DNA from: Elgaria multicarinata webbii
Taxonomy: Eukaryota; Chordata; Lepidosauria; Squamata; Anguidae
Assembly (NCBI RefSeq): GCF_023053635.1
Contig: NC_086183.1
Span: 35,073,501-35,137,500 of the forward strand
DNA: 64,000 nucleotides
Reading direction: 5' to 3'
The notes below the pieces were generated by a model. That model saw only the letters and a list, made by a program, of their open reading frames with translations. It was not told where the DNA came from and did not search any database. This document shows, one piece after another, positions 14,201-21,704 of the stretch (position 1 is its first letter; each line of letters begins with the position of its first letter). The position numbers were made by a program, and so were the translations under genes.

Positions 14201-15521
14201 AGCAAATGCCACAGGGCTTCCTTCTGAATAGATGCATAAAGGCCAGCGCTGGCAGCCTCTCTTGGTAAAATTAGGCTGATAAATCCAATCAATAATAACC
14301 CGGGGGCGGGTGCATTTCAAGGTTCACAGAGCTTCACACGGTCTCAGAAACCCACAGCAGCCCTATAGGATCAACAGCCTCAGCTTTTCAAGGAGGCGTT
14401 CCTCCCCTTCCTCCCGTTCTCGAAAACATCAATACAGCAACAGCTGAAATGTGCTTAACACCACAATACCAAGAGGCTTACTCAGAAGTAACTCCCCGCC
14501 GCCTTGGAGAGGATTTGCTTCCAAGTAAGTTTGTAGAGCTATCTAATAAATGCTGTCATTTAAGAACAACCGAAAAGGTCTGCTATTTGTTTATGATGGG
14601 TGTGCTATATGTTCCTGAATGCATGGCATTTTAATATAGCATTTTACAGCGAGATGCTACGCATGCCTACTCAAGAGTAAGTCTCATTGCGCTCAGTGGA
14701 GTTTGTTCCCAAAGGAACGGGTACAGAATCGCAGCCTTGCAGTGCAGTCCTACACAGGTCTATTCGGAAGTCAGTCCCACCGGGTGCCAGGGGTCTTACT
14801 CCCCGGGAAGGGTGCCTAGGATCGCAGCCGCAGCTATGCCCCCCGCCCTGCCGGAAGGGTCCGACCCGCGCAGGGGCAAAGTACGCGCCGCACGGCCAAC
14901 TACTCCCTTCCCAAGAGACGAGGAAAGAAGCAAAGGCCGCCCGCGTGTTTCCAGCAGATCCCAAGCAGGCCTTGAAATACTTTCCCCGGGGCGGGTGGGG
15001 GAATCGGACGAAGGGGGCAGCCTTGTACCCACGATCAACCGCCGTGGGGCTTACTTCCGAGTAAACGCGCAACAGGATCGGGCCGGGAAGCTGTGAGCTC
15101 CTGCACGGAGCCAACCGCGCGCCAAGCATAAAACCACGGCAGCGTCCCAAGAGTCCCGGTTTCCTCAGAAGTAAGCCCGTTCGAGTTGCACGGGCCTCCC
15201 TTGGTGGGAGAAGCGAGCGCGCCTGAAGCCGGGGAGAAGCCTCGCCGGGGCCCCTGACTCGCGAGGAAGCGCGGCTCGGGCTGGGGCTGGGGCTGGGGCT
15301 GGGGCTGGGGCTGGGGCTGGGGCTGGGGCTGGGGCTGGGGCTGGCCCCTGCCAGGCAAGGCTGCCAGCTCGGCTTCTCTCGAGAGTCCGGCCGGGGCTGC
15401 GCAGCCGCCTTACCTGCCGCTCGGGCTCGTCCCCGGCGCCGTCGGAGCCGTGTCCGGCCGGGAGGTGGGCCTGCCCGGCCGGCGCCCCGCCTGCTGCTGC
15501 CGCCGCTGTGTCCAAGCGCAT
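219..15521 (-). CDS. ITPKC: Inositol-trisphosphate 3-kinase C, 5' part (partial, runs off the left edge)
   Basis: Phosphorylates Ins(1,4,5)P3 to Ins(1,3,4,5)P4, shaping calcium signals in the cytosol. Read on the minus strand the coding exons are 15521-15414 (candidate exon 1), 1950-1851, 770-557 and 423-219; all have AG/GT borders and the phases (0,1,2,0) join without a break. Exon 2 carries the calmodulin-binding segment ([14 protein letters not shown], then [18 protein letters not shown]). Exon 3 has [20 protein letters not shown], which contains the inositol-polyphosphate-kinase signature PxxxDxKxG. Exon 4 has [11 protein letters not shown] and [20 protein letters not shown]. Wording is closest to ITPKC (PWVQL, GNFKAG, VPAYYG), and the head-to-head COQ8B neighbour supports this over ITPKA/B. 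The 3' kinase exons, which follow GIK in human ITPKC, lie outside the window. The human protein has about 400 residues before the kinase domain; no equivalent long exon was found here. Confidence 0.93.
790..1100. repeat. Degenerate interspersed retroposon in ITPKC intron 2
   Basis: AT-rich block opening with 'tttactgcatttgtatacc' and 'gtggtttacataat', and ending in 'gggggccaccacagagaagg'. This is a common sauropsid LINE/SINE 3'-end pattern and is unlike the GC-rich intron around it. Family name not assigned. Confidence 0.5.
1851..1950 (-). CDS. ITPKC: ITPKC exon 2 (calmodulin-binding segment)
   Basis: 100 bp. The acceptor is preceded by a pyrimidine-rich tract ending ttgatctgcag, and the donor reads GCAG/gtaacc. 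It encodes [18 protein letters not shown] followed by [16 protein letters not shown], and the split glycine codon is completed by exon 3. The same segment in mammals lies at the border between the variable N-terminus and the catalytic domain. Confidence 0.95.
2168..2200. repeat. (CA)n microsatellite
   Basis: About 16 uninterrupted CA units in ITPKC intron 1. Confidence 0.95.
2480..2740 (+). repeat. Non-LTR retroposon fragment, same family as 16945-17320
   Basis: Contains the family phrases 'gatcagacccagggtccc', 'ccagcactctgttc' and 'ccagggacccacaagcagg'. Diverged, so old. Family not named. Confidence 0.6.
3253..3492 (+). mobile_element. CR1 LINE 3' end
   Basis: Severely 5'-truncated CR1. 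Runs from the end of ORF2 ('ggaagccagattccagctgg') through 'ttgggactcaatggcctt'-like 3' UTR to the diagnostic tail 'ttctatgattctatg'. It matches the larger copy at 18660-19240. Confidence 0.85.
3945..3980. repeat. (GGA)n low-complexity tract
   Basis: About eight GAG/GGA units inside ITPKC intron 1, purine-only on the plus strand. Confidence 0.8.
4125..4560 (+). mobile_element. Possible solo LTR fossil, family unclear
   Basis: A T-rich island in GC-rich surroundings with a TATA-like 'gatatataagg' near 4194, an AATAAA about 190 bp later, and a GT/T-rich stretch after it. This order (promoter, short transcribed part, poly(A) signal) is what a solo LTR would show. No coding remnants flank it. 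End points are approximate and target duplications were not established. It could equally be an unrelated AT-rich repeat. Confidence 0.25.
4852..4930. repeat. Half-palindromic MITE fragment ('actacaactccc' family)
   Basis: 'ccttccccaatctggtgccctccag' type end, with an imperfect inverted partner 'cattcccagccaggaaggctg'. Shorter relative of 15775-15895. Confidence 0.5.
5822..5942. repeat. Palindromic MITE
   Basis: Left arm 'ggggtgggcaatgtgtggcc' and right arm 'gggccacaagttgcccacccc' form an imperfect terminal inverted repeat around 'tacaattcccatctg'. Non-autonomous DNA transposon style. Confidence 0.6.
7125..7312 (-). repeat. tRNA-derived SINE
   Basis: On the minus strand it opens with a pol III A-box-like 'ccgtggctccgtggtagagc' and a B-box 'ggttcgatcccc', and ends near 'gaccagaggtctgtgagcg'. 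The tRNA fold is not kept, so this is a SINE and not a tRNA gene. A second copy is at 44165-44345. Confidence 0.7.
13118..13192 (+). repeat. LINE/SINE 3' tail ending in AATA repeats
   Basis: 'ggccgccttgaggcccag' followed by 'gcgggagacaaataaatata' is the same 3' tail type as 36885-37000. Short remnant only. Confidence 0.5.
13740..14070. other. CpG-rich island inside ITPKC intron 1
   Basis: Dense CpG with a (GAGC)n-like 'agcgagcgagcgagcgagcg' run. Both strands hold long open frames here, but neither resembles a known protein and no frame joins to ITPKC exon 2 by a clear donor. It may be an alternative promoter; that is inference. Confidence 0.4.
14640..14835. repeat. Palindromic MITE of the 'ctcagaagtaagtccc' family
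   Basis: Contains two inverted sets of 'actcaagagtaagtctcatt' and 'gcctaggatcgcagc' type ends. Related pieces lie at 14465-14500, 15035-15075, 15165-15185, 15963-16045, 20405-20480, 50385-50420 and 62762-62785. I associate the family with squamate genomes (recalled, not searched). Confidence 0.6.
15278..15343. repeat. (GGGCTG)11 hexanucleotide repeat
   Basis: Eleven perfect GGGCTG units, starting about 70 bp inside ITPKC intron 1 from the predicted exon 1 donor. The plus strand, which is the template strand for ITPKC, is G-rich with regular G-runs able to form G-quadruplexes. Confidence 0.95.
15414..15521 (-). CDS. ITPKC: Candidate ITPKC exon 1, short N-terminus
   Basis: Inside a CpG island, a minus-strand frame of 36 codons ([12 protein letters not shown] to AGDEPERQ) ends at a strong donor CGGCAG/gtaagg in phase 0. 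That is the phase needed by the AAT-AAG-CCG start of exon 2. The joint GDEPERQ-NKPWKK resembles the human stretch SDPEDRSGSKPWKK. The same frame stays open upstream to an ATG at 15732-15734, which would give 107 codons that are very Gly/Arg-rich; that part looks more like 5' UTR. Start and identity are inferred from phase, donor and position, not from strong similarity. Confidence 0.6.
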
Positions 15522-15765
15522 CGCCGCTGCTCGACGCCGCCGCCGCCGCCCGCCGCCCGAGCCGCGCGGGCCCCAGTGGCGCGCTCCGCTCCGCTCCGCT
15601 CCGCCCCGGGAGGTGGAGCCGCCGCCGCCGCCGCCGCCGCCTTTGCGCGCTCCAGCCCAGCCCAGCCCAAGCGCAGCGCCGAGAGCCAGGGGGCCTCGCG
15701 GCTTCGCCCCCTCCATTCCAGGGATCCCTGTCACGGTGCGAAGGGGAGACCTACCCCGCCGGAAG
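15522..15765 (-). promoter_or_regulatory. ITPKC CpG-island promoter
   Basis: Very high CpG density with GCC/CGG runs (15541-15645), directly upstream of candidate exon 1. No TATA box. The start site cannot be fixed from the sequence. Confidence 0.55.
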
Positions 15766-15774
15766 CATGGTCAG

Positions 15775-15895
15775 TCAGCCTTCCCCAGCCTAGAACCCTC
15801 TAGACGTGTGGGACTACAACTCCCATCACACTGGGTGGGGATTATGGGAGTTGTGATCCAGCCCATCTGGAGGGCGCCAGGTGGGGGAAGGCTGC
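15775..15895. repeat. Palindromic MITE ('gggactacaactcccatc')
   Basis: Arms 'cttccccagcctagaaccct' and 'gcgccaggtgggggaagg' surround the inverted pair 'actacaactcccatcac' and 'attatgggagttgtgatcc'. Best-kept member of the family in the window. Confidence 0.75.
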
Positions 15896-16944
15896 TGCAG
15901 GGAGCCGCGGGCGACGGCGGCTTCCCAGTGGAGCCCTCCCCATCCATTACAGGGAGCCAAGCGGCTGCAATCCTAGGCCTGCTTACCAGAGCGTAAGCCC
16001 CATTCAACACAGCGAGGCCGACTTCAGCGTAAGCAGGTGCAGGATCGTGCCACAGCTCTGGAGTTCTGCTGCTACCAAGAGAGCCGATGTAGCGGGTTCT
16101 CTCCGGTGGTCCTAATCCTGGAACCCAATGAGGCGTCACACGAAGCTGAACGGTGGGAGATTTGGGGCAGACAGATGGAAGTCCTTCTTTGCACAGCACA
16201 AAGTTCACCAGTGGAATTTGCTGCCACAGAGATACAGTGATGGCTGCTAATTTGGCCAGCCTTAAAAGGGGGCCAGGCAAATCCCTGTAGGGTTAGGCCA
16301 TCAATGGCTACTAGTCCCGATGGCTCCAGCGTTGAGGCAGAATGCTAGAGAACATGAACGGGTGGGGGGGGGCACTTGCGCTCATGCCTTGCTTGTGGGC
16401 TCCCCGTCGAGACACCTGTTCAGCCACTGGTCTGAGCCAGCCGGGCTCCTCTTGTGTCCTTAGGTATTTCTCCAGTCTCCCCCCCCACCTCTGCACACCC
16501 TGAAGCAAACTGGGTGCCCTGGGGGACAGTCACTCTCCCCGCCTTCTGGTTCCTGCCAGTAACGCCGCATTCCTCTCTTGCTCCGGGATGAGCCCAGGTG
16601 ACTCATGCCTCACGTAGGGGCTGATGTCACTCGCTCTTCCTCCCTTGGTGCTCTGGCGTCAGGGCAGCCTTGGGCCATCCCTCCTGGTGTCAGCAAATGC
16701 CGTATCACCACCGGCCTTGGGAAACACAGGGCCAGGGCCCGTCTGCCTGGACAGGATGACCCTCACAGCACGGAGCTGAGTGAGCCAAACAACGTGCCAC
16801 CCACTTCCTCAATGCATTTTTTTAAAAAGGCAATAAACACCCAAATATGCATTTTCTCTCCAGAAAGCCCCATTTCTGCATTGAAAACATGAGTGCTTCT
16901 GCCAAGTTTTCCTTTTGTCCCTTACAGAAGACAAGGAACACAAG

Positions 16945-17325
16945 AGCATCAGAAGGGCCCTGAGGCTGGATCAGACCAAGGGTCCATCTAGTCCAGCACT
17001 CTGTTCCCACAGGGGCCGACCAGCCACCGGCCAGGGACCCACAAGCAGGAGACGGTGCAACAGCACCCTTCCACCCATGTTCCCCAGCAACTGGGGCACA
17101 CGGGCTTACTGCCTCGGATACTGGAGGTAGCACACAACAATCATAGAATCACAGAATAGTAGAGTTGGAAGGGGCCTCCAAGGCCATCGAGACCAACCCC
17201 CCGCTCAATGCAGGAATCCACCCTAAAGCATCCCTGGCAGACGGTTGTCCAGCTGCCTCTTGGCCAGTAGCTATTGATAGCCTTCTCCTCCAGGAATTTA
17301 TCCACCCCCCTTTTAAAGCCTGGGC
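16945..17325 (+). repeat. Non-LTR retroposon split by a CR1 insertion
   Basis: Left part: 'gctggatcagaccaagggtc' to 'ctggaggtagcacacaac' (to about 17138). Right part: 'cagtagctattgatagcc' to 'ccacccccttttaaagcc' (from about 17263). In undisturbed copies these two parts are joined. The middle is the CR1 piece listed next. Confidence 0.75.
17139..17262 (-). mobile_element. CR1 3' end, inserted in another retroposon
   Basis: Minus-strand CR1 tail ('tcatagaatcacagaatag', then 'gagttggaaggggcctcc'), truncated after 'gttgtccagctgcctctt'. Confidence 0.85.
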
Positions 17326-18659
17326 AAGAGATTTTGTGTGGCATGATGCAACTCGCCAGCTGTATGGGATGGGATGGGCTCTGGCCCACAAAGGACGGGG
17401 GAGGATGCTGCTTTTGGAATCAAAAATACACACAGTGGCTCACAAAAATTATTAACAGTGTACAATAAAATATAGGAGAACACCCAATACCAGACAATAT
17501 GAACTGCTGGACTAGATGGACCTGAGTTTGGTTTACTTTGGATGGAAGCCCAGCGGAGACTTACGGCATTGTAAACCGAAGTGCCGCGTCTGCAGGCAGA
17601 ACTCGGTGCGTCTCGTGATACGGAGCGGTGCCGCCGCAGCTCTCGCACAGGTGGCAGCCAGCGCGCAAGTAAGAGCAGCAGCCATCCCAGGAGAGGATCC
17701 TCAGCTGCTGAACCAAATCACAGCAGCCCGAGGCCAAAGTGTTCCCTCACTTCCCAAACCCAGAGCAGTTGCCAAGCAAAGGGGCGGCAGGCTTGCCCGA
17801 AAAGAAAGCCTTGACCCCAGGAACGAGGGCCGCGGCTTCTTTGCCCAATGCTTGTGGCCGCCGTGTGGCTCTCTGCCTGGACACTGCGCCAAACGTGGCT
17901 GCCTTCTGAGCATCACCTTCCAAGCTATAATTGGGGAGAGGGCTGGTCCACCTCCCCACCTCTCGTCCGAAACCTGTCAGGCAAGGGAGCCTCGCACATT
18001 GCAAAGACCCCATGGGCAATTCACGGCGAGGGGGGGGTGTCCTAACCATCGCTCTGCATTTTAGTTGGTCAGCTCCCCCACCCCCCACCCCGTCAGAGTT
18101 GCTGGCAAATCCCAGCACGGGGTGGAAAAGAGAGCAGCCTTGCTTTCGTAAGCTTCCTTGTCAGAGCCCCGCTTTAAGCAAGGAGCCCCTTGCGAAGGGG
18201 GGAGGGGAAGCTGCTCTTGCCCCACTGGATCTTTCTCAAGCGCAGCATTCACCACACACCGCTGGAGTAAGAGGCGCTTGCACGATTGGCTGCTGAGGAA
18301 AGGGTCTTCCGTCGTTCCACAACATCCATCCGGGTCCATGGCCCCTTGAGCCGCTCACATTCCCCTGTAAGAAACCTACGCAGACGAGGTGGCGGGAGGA
18401 ACAGCGGAAGGAACAGCTGGGCATCCCTTCTCCCCCGAGGCCCAGCAAGGCCGCAGCCACAAGAGCAGGCAGGCTTTGCACCTGTGCCTGCAGCACGGCT
18501 TGAAGCTGAGCCCGTCCCTTGAGCAGCTGCATCCCAACATCTTATATTAGGCAGAAGAGAGAGATGTAGATCGCAAGCTGAATAGGAGCCAACAGTGCGA
18601 TGTGGCTGCAAGAAAGGAAAATGCTTTTTAGGGCTGCATTAATAGAAGTATAGCTTCCA

Positions 18660-19240
18660 AATCACGTGAGGTCCTGGTTCCTCTCTATTCAGCCCTGGTT
18701 AGGCCTCATCTAGAGTATTACGTCCAGTTCTGGGCTGCACAATTCAAGAAGGACACAGACAAGCTGGAGCATGTTCAGAAGAGGGCAACCAGGATGATCA
18801 GGGGTCTGGAAACAAAGCCCTATGAAGAGAGACTGAAAGAACTGGGCCTGTTTAGCCTTGGGAAGAGAAGATTGAGGGGAGACATGATAGCACTCTTCAA
18901 ATACTTAAAAGGTTGTCGCACAGAGGAGGGCCAGGATCTCTTCTCAATCCTCCCAGAGTGCAGGACACAGAATAACGGACTCAAGTTAAAGGAAGCCAGA
19001 TTCCAGCTGGACATCAGGAAAAACATTCTGACTGTTAGAGCAGCACAACAATGGAACCAATGGCCTAGGGAGGTTGTGGGCTCTCCCACACTAGAGGCCT
19101 TTAAGAGGCAGCTGGACAGCTACCTGTCAGGTGTGCTTTAGGGTGGATTCCTGCACTAAGCGGGGGTGTGTGTGTGTTTGGACTTGATGGCCTTATAGGT
19201 CCCTTCCAACTCTACTATTCTATGATTCTATGCCTCTGAG
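18660..19240 (+). mobile_element. CR1 LINE 3' end with ORF2 C-terminus
   Basis: A 116-codon stretch (18794-19141) reads as the CR1 ORF2 C-terminal end ([53 protein letters not shown]) and stops at a natural TAG. The frame can be followed upstream to RPHLEYYVQFWAAQFKKD. It ends with the short 3' UTR and the 'attctatgattctatg' tail. The 5' part of the LINE is missing. Confidence 0.93.
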
Positions 19241-20621
19241 CCCCGCTGCAACCTGAGCATGGTTTGCCTGGAGATGGGGAGGAGGAACCTGGGAGCTTTT
19301 GCATGCACAGCATGTGCAGCACCGCTGAGCAACGCCGCCTCCAGCGTCCCGGTCCCCTTTTCTCTTCCACCGCCATCCCAGAGCTTCAGGCGGACCCCAG
19401 GGCCTGGGCTTGCAGCCTCGCCTTGCTTTGACCCCTGGTGCTATCCTGTTCCTTCACCCACCCCAACTGCAGAACAGCCCCAGTGGACAGTGTTCCAAGG
19501 CCTCTGGGTGGAGACCACATCGCTCTGGGGCACTGTACAGCACCTAGCACATGGAGGCCGGGGAACACGCCTTATGTGTCCTCCACCATCACCACCAATA
19601 TTTTCTTTCATCTAGCTATGCTTTACATATTCTATAAGAAAATCTTAAAAACGGAAACGCTTCACGTCTTGTCCATTATCCCAGGAGCTTTTATGACAAT
19701 CTTGGGATTTAAGGGCCTGACTCATTAAGTGCCGATATCCACCATCCAGACCCAGGTCTTCATTCAACCGCATGTCATCGACAGAAATTCTGGAGTGGGA
19801 AAGATCTCCCACCTCTTGCTAAACACCGTGGAGGTCCAGATCCCCAGCACAGATTAAGTCCGTTTTGCTTCCTCCTGAGTCACTGATAGTGGCTTGTGAT
19901 TCTGTCCCCCAGAGCCATTACATATTTCCCATCTGCTTTGTATTCATCATCTCAGCCTTTTCCTGGACGCACCCGACCCCTGGCTGCCGGAGTCCTCTGA
20001 CTCCCAAGTTGTTCAAGCGCTGGGCTACGGCAGCCTGGTTGTTCTCCTTCAGGTTACTTTGCACACACACAGGAAGTTCCTCACTGCAGAGATGTTGTTG
20101 CAGATCAGCTTGGGAAGGACAGGAAATGTGTTTCGAGACCAGTTGGAGGAGGAGGCCAGAGCGGACGGACGGGCAGCAGCACATTATTCACAGCGTTTCA
20201 GGCCCCAGGATACCAAGAGAGCTTAACCTGAGCCAGGGTAGAGCCCTCCAGTCCTCAGCCCGAAACGATTGATTATTGCAATCATCAAAAGCCGTGCGCC
20301 TGGGTGTGTGCGCACACGCCTGCAGAGGGTCTTTTCCTAACTGGTCATCAATCAATGGGGAAGGACCGGGACTCAGTAGTATGGCATATGCTGTTCAGTC
20401 AATTAAGACTGCAATCCTGTGTACACTCACTTGGGAGTAATGCCCATTGAACACAGAGGGACTTACTTCTGAGTAAACATGCATTGGATTGTGTGTGTGT
20501 GTGTGCACAGCTGGCAACCCTGACTGAGTACAAGATGTGCTCTTGCTCAGTACAGGGCCAGTTCTAAAGGGGAGAGGACCCACTGGGCAGGGGAAGGGGG
20601 CATGTGCTACTTAATTAGGGT

Positions 20622-21137
20622 GACCCTGTGAAAAGGAGGACAGGGCTCCTGTATCTTTAACAGTAGTTTAGAAAAGGAAATGTCAGCAGGTGTCATTTGT
20701 ATGTATGCAACACCTGGTGAAATGCCCTCTTCGTCACAATTAAAGCTGCAGGAGCCCTGCCCTCTTTTGTATCTGGTCACTCTAGTATAGCTCCTGCAGC
20801 TTTAACTGTTGTGTAGGGTGACCATATGAAAAGGAGGACAGGGCTCCTGTATCTTTAACAGTTGCATAGAAAAGGGAATTTCAGCAGGTGTCATTTGTAT
20901 ATATGGAGAACCTGATGAAATCCCCTCTTCATCACACCAGTTAAAGTGCAGGAGCTATACTAGAGTGACCAGATTTAAAAGAGGGCAGGGCACCTGCAGC
21001 TTTACCTGTTGTGACGAAGAGGAAATTTCACCAGGTTCTCCATATATACAAATGACACCTGCTGAAATTCCCTTTTCAATACAACTGTTAAAGATACAGG
21101 AGCCCTGTCCTCCTTTTCATAGGGTCACCCTAACTTA
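20622..21137. mobile_element. Two hAT-like palindromic MITE copies, one within or against the other
   Basis: Ends 'tagggtgacc' and 'ggtcaccct' with the repeat 'acttaat' on both outer flanks (20611-20628 and about 21131-21139). Copy 1 runs from about 20628 to 20814 and copy 2 from 20815 to about 21130. Each carries 'ggaggacagggctcctgta' arms. Copy 1 lacks its right arm and the central segment is inverted between the copies. No transposase. Confidence 0.75.
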
Positions 21138-21239
21138 ATCATGAGTGTCCCACACCCACCCCTGCTGCGGCCATATTGTGGCTCTGCTAAAACAAGTCGT
21201 TTGTGTGCAGCTGCGCTGGCCCATGAACGGGCCTAATCC

Positions 21240-21704
21240 ACCGCCTGAGCCCAGGGCCAGCGCCCTCCCGCAGCCGTGAGTTCCGCAGGTGAACACGCAG
21301 CCCCACCGCGGCCTCCTGCGCCTGCGCCACCTGCGCCCTGGACGGGCTGCCGGGATGAATGGGCGCGCGCTCCGCTGCTGACGCCCGATTGGCTGCCGGC
21401 CTTCCTCCTCCCGGGAGGCAGGCCGCAGCTGTGATTGGGCGCTTCCTGTGCTCGTTCGGAGGGGACGGAGGCGGGGCTAGCCACAGCCGGAAGTGGGTGC
21501 CGTGCGGACTGCGTTGGGAACTGCGAGCCGGCTTCCTTTCTCTCTCCCTCTCCCCCCCCCCGGTTCGGTGACCTTCGACCCCGCCCGTTATTGACGGGGA
21601 GGGGTCGCTCAGCCAGTTGGTCCGGCAGTCTTGGGTCCCGGGAGCCCCCTGCTCGCCCAGGCAGCCTTGGCATCGCCCCGGCGACCCCCCCCCCACAGGC
21701 CGCG
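21240..21704 (+). promoter_or_regulatory. COQ8B CpG-island promoter
   Basis: CpG island with two inverted CCAAT boxes (ATTGG at 21388-21392 and 21434-21438) and an ETS/GABP-type site CCGGAAGT at 21487-21494. That set is usual for nuclear genes of mitochondrial proteins. No TATA box. The start site is probably between 21500 and 21690. Confidence 0.75.

Larger units (their letters stand above)
15766..21239. other. ITPKC-COQ8B intergenic spacer
   Basis: No coding exon recognised. Holds MITEs (15775-15895, 15963-16045, 20405-20480), a retroposon with a nested CR1 (16945-17320), a CR1 3' end (18660-19240) and a doubled hAT-like MITE (20622-21137). The remaining unique sequence is moderately GC-rich. 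Confidence 0.7.

Noticed and set aside
13660-14292. 210-codon minus-strand frame considered as the missing long ITPKC exon 1
   Set aside because: Lacks the Trp-Thr repeats and the conserved RLIITPE-like stretch, and it does not end at a usable donor in the right phase.
18794-19141. 116-codon frame as a host gene
   Set aside because: It is the C-terminus of CR1 ORF2.
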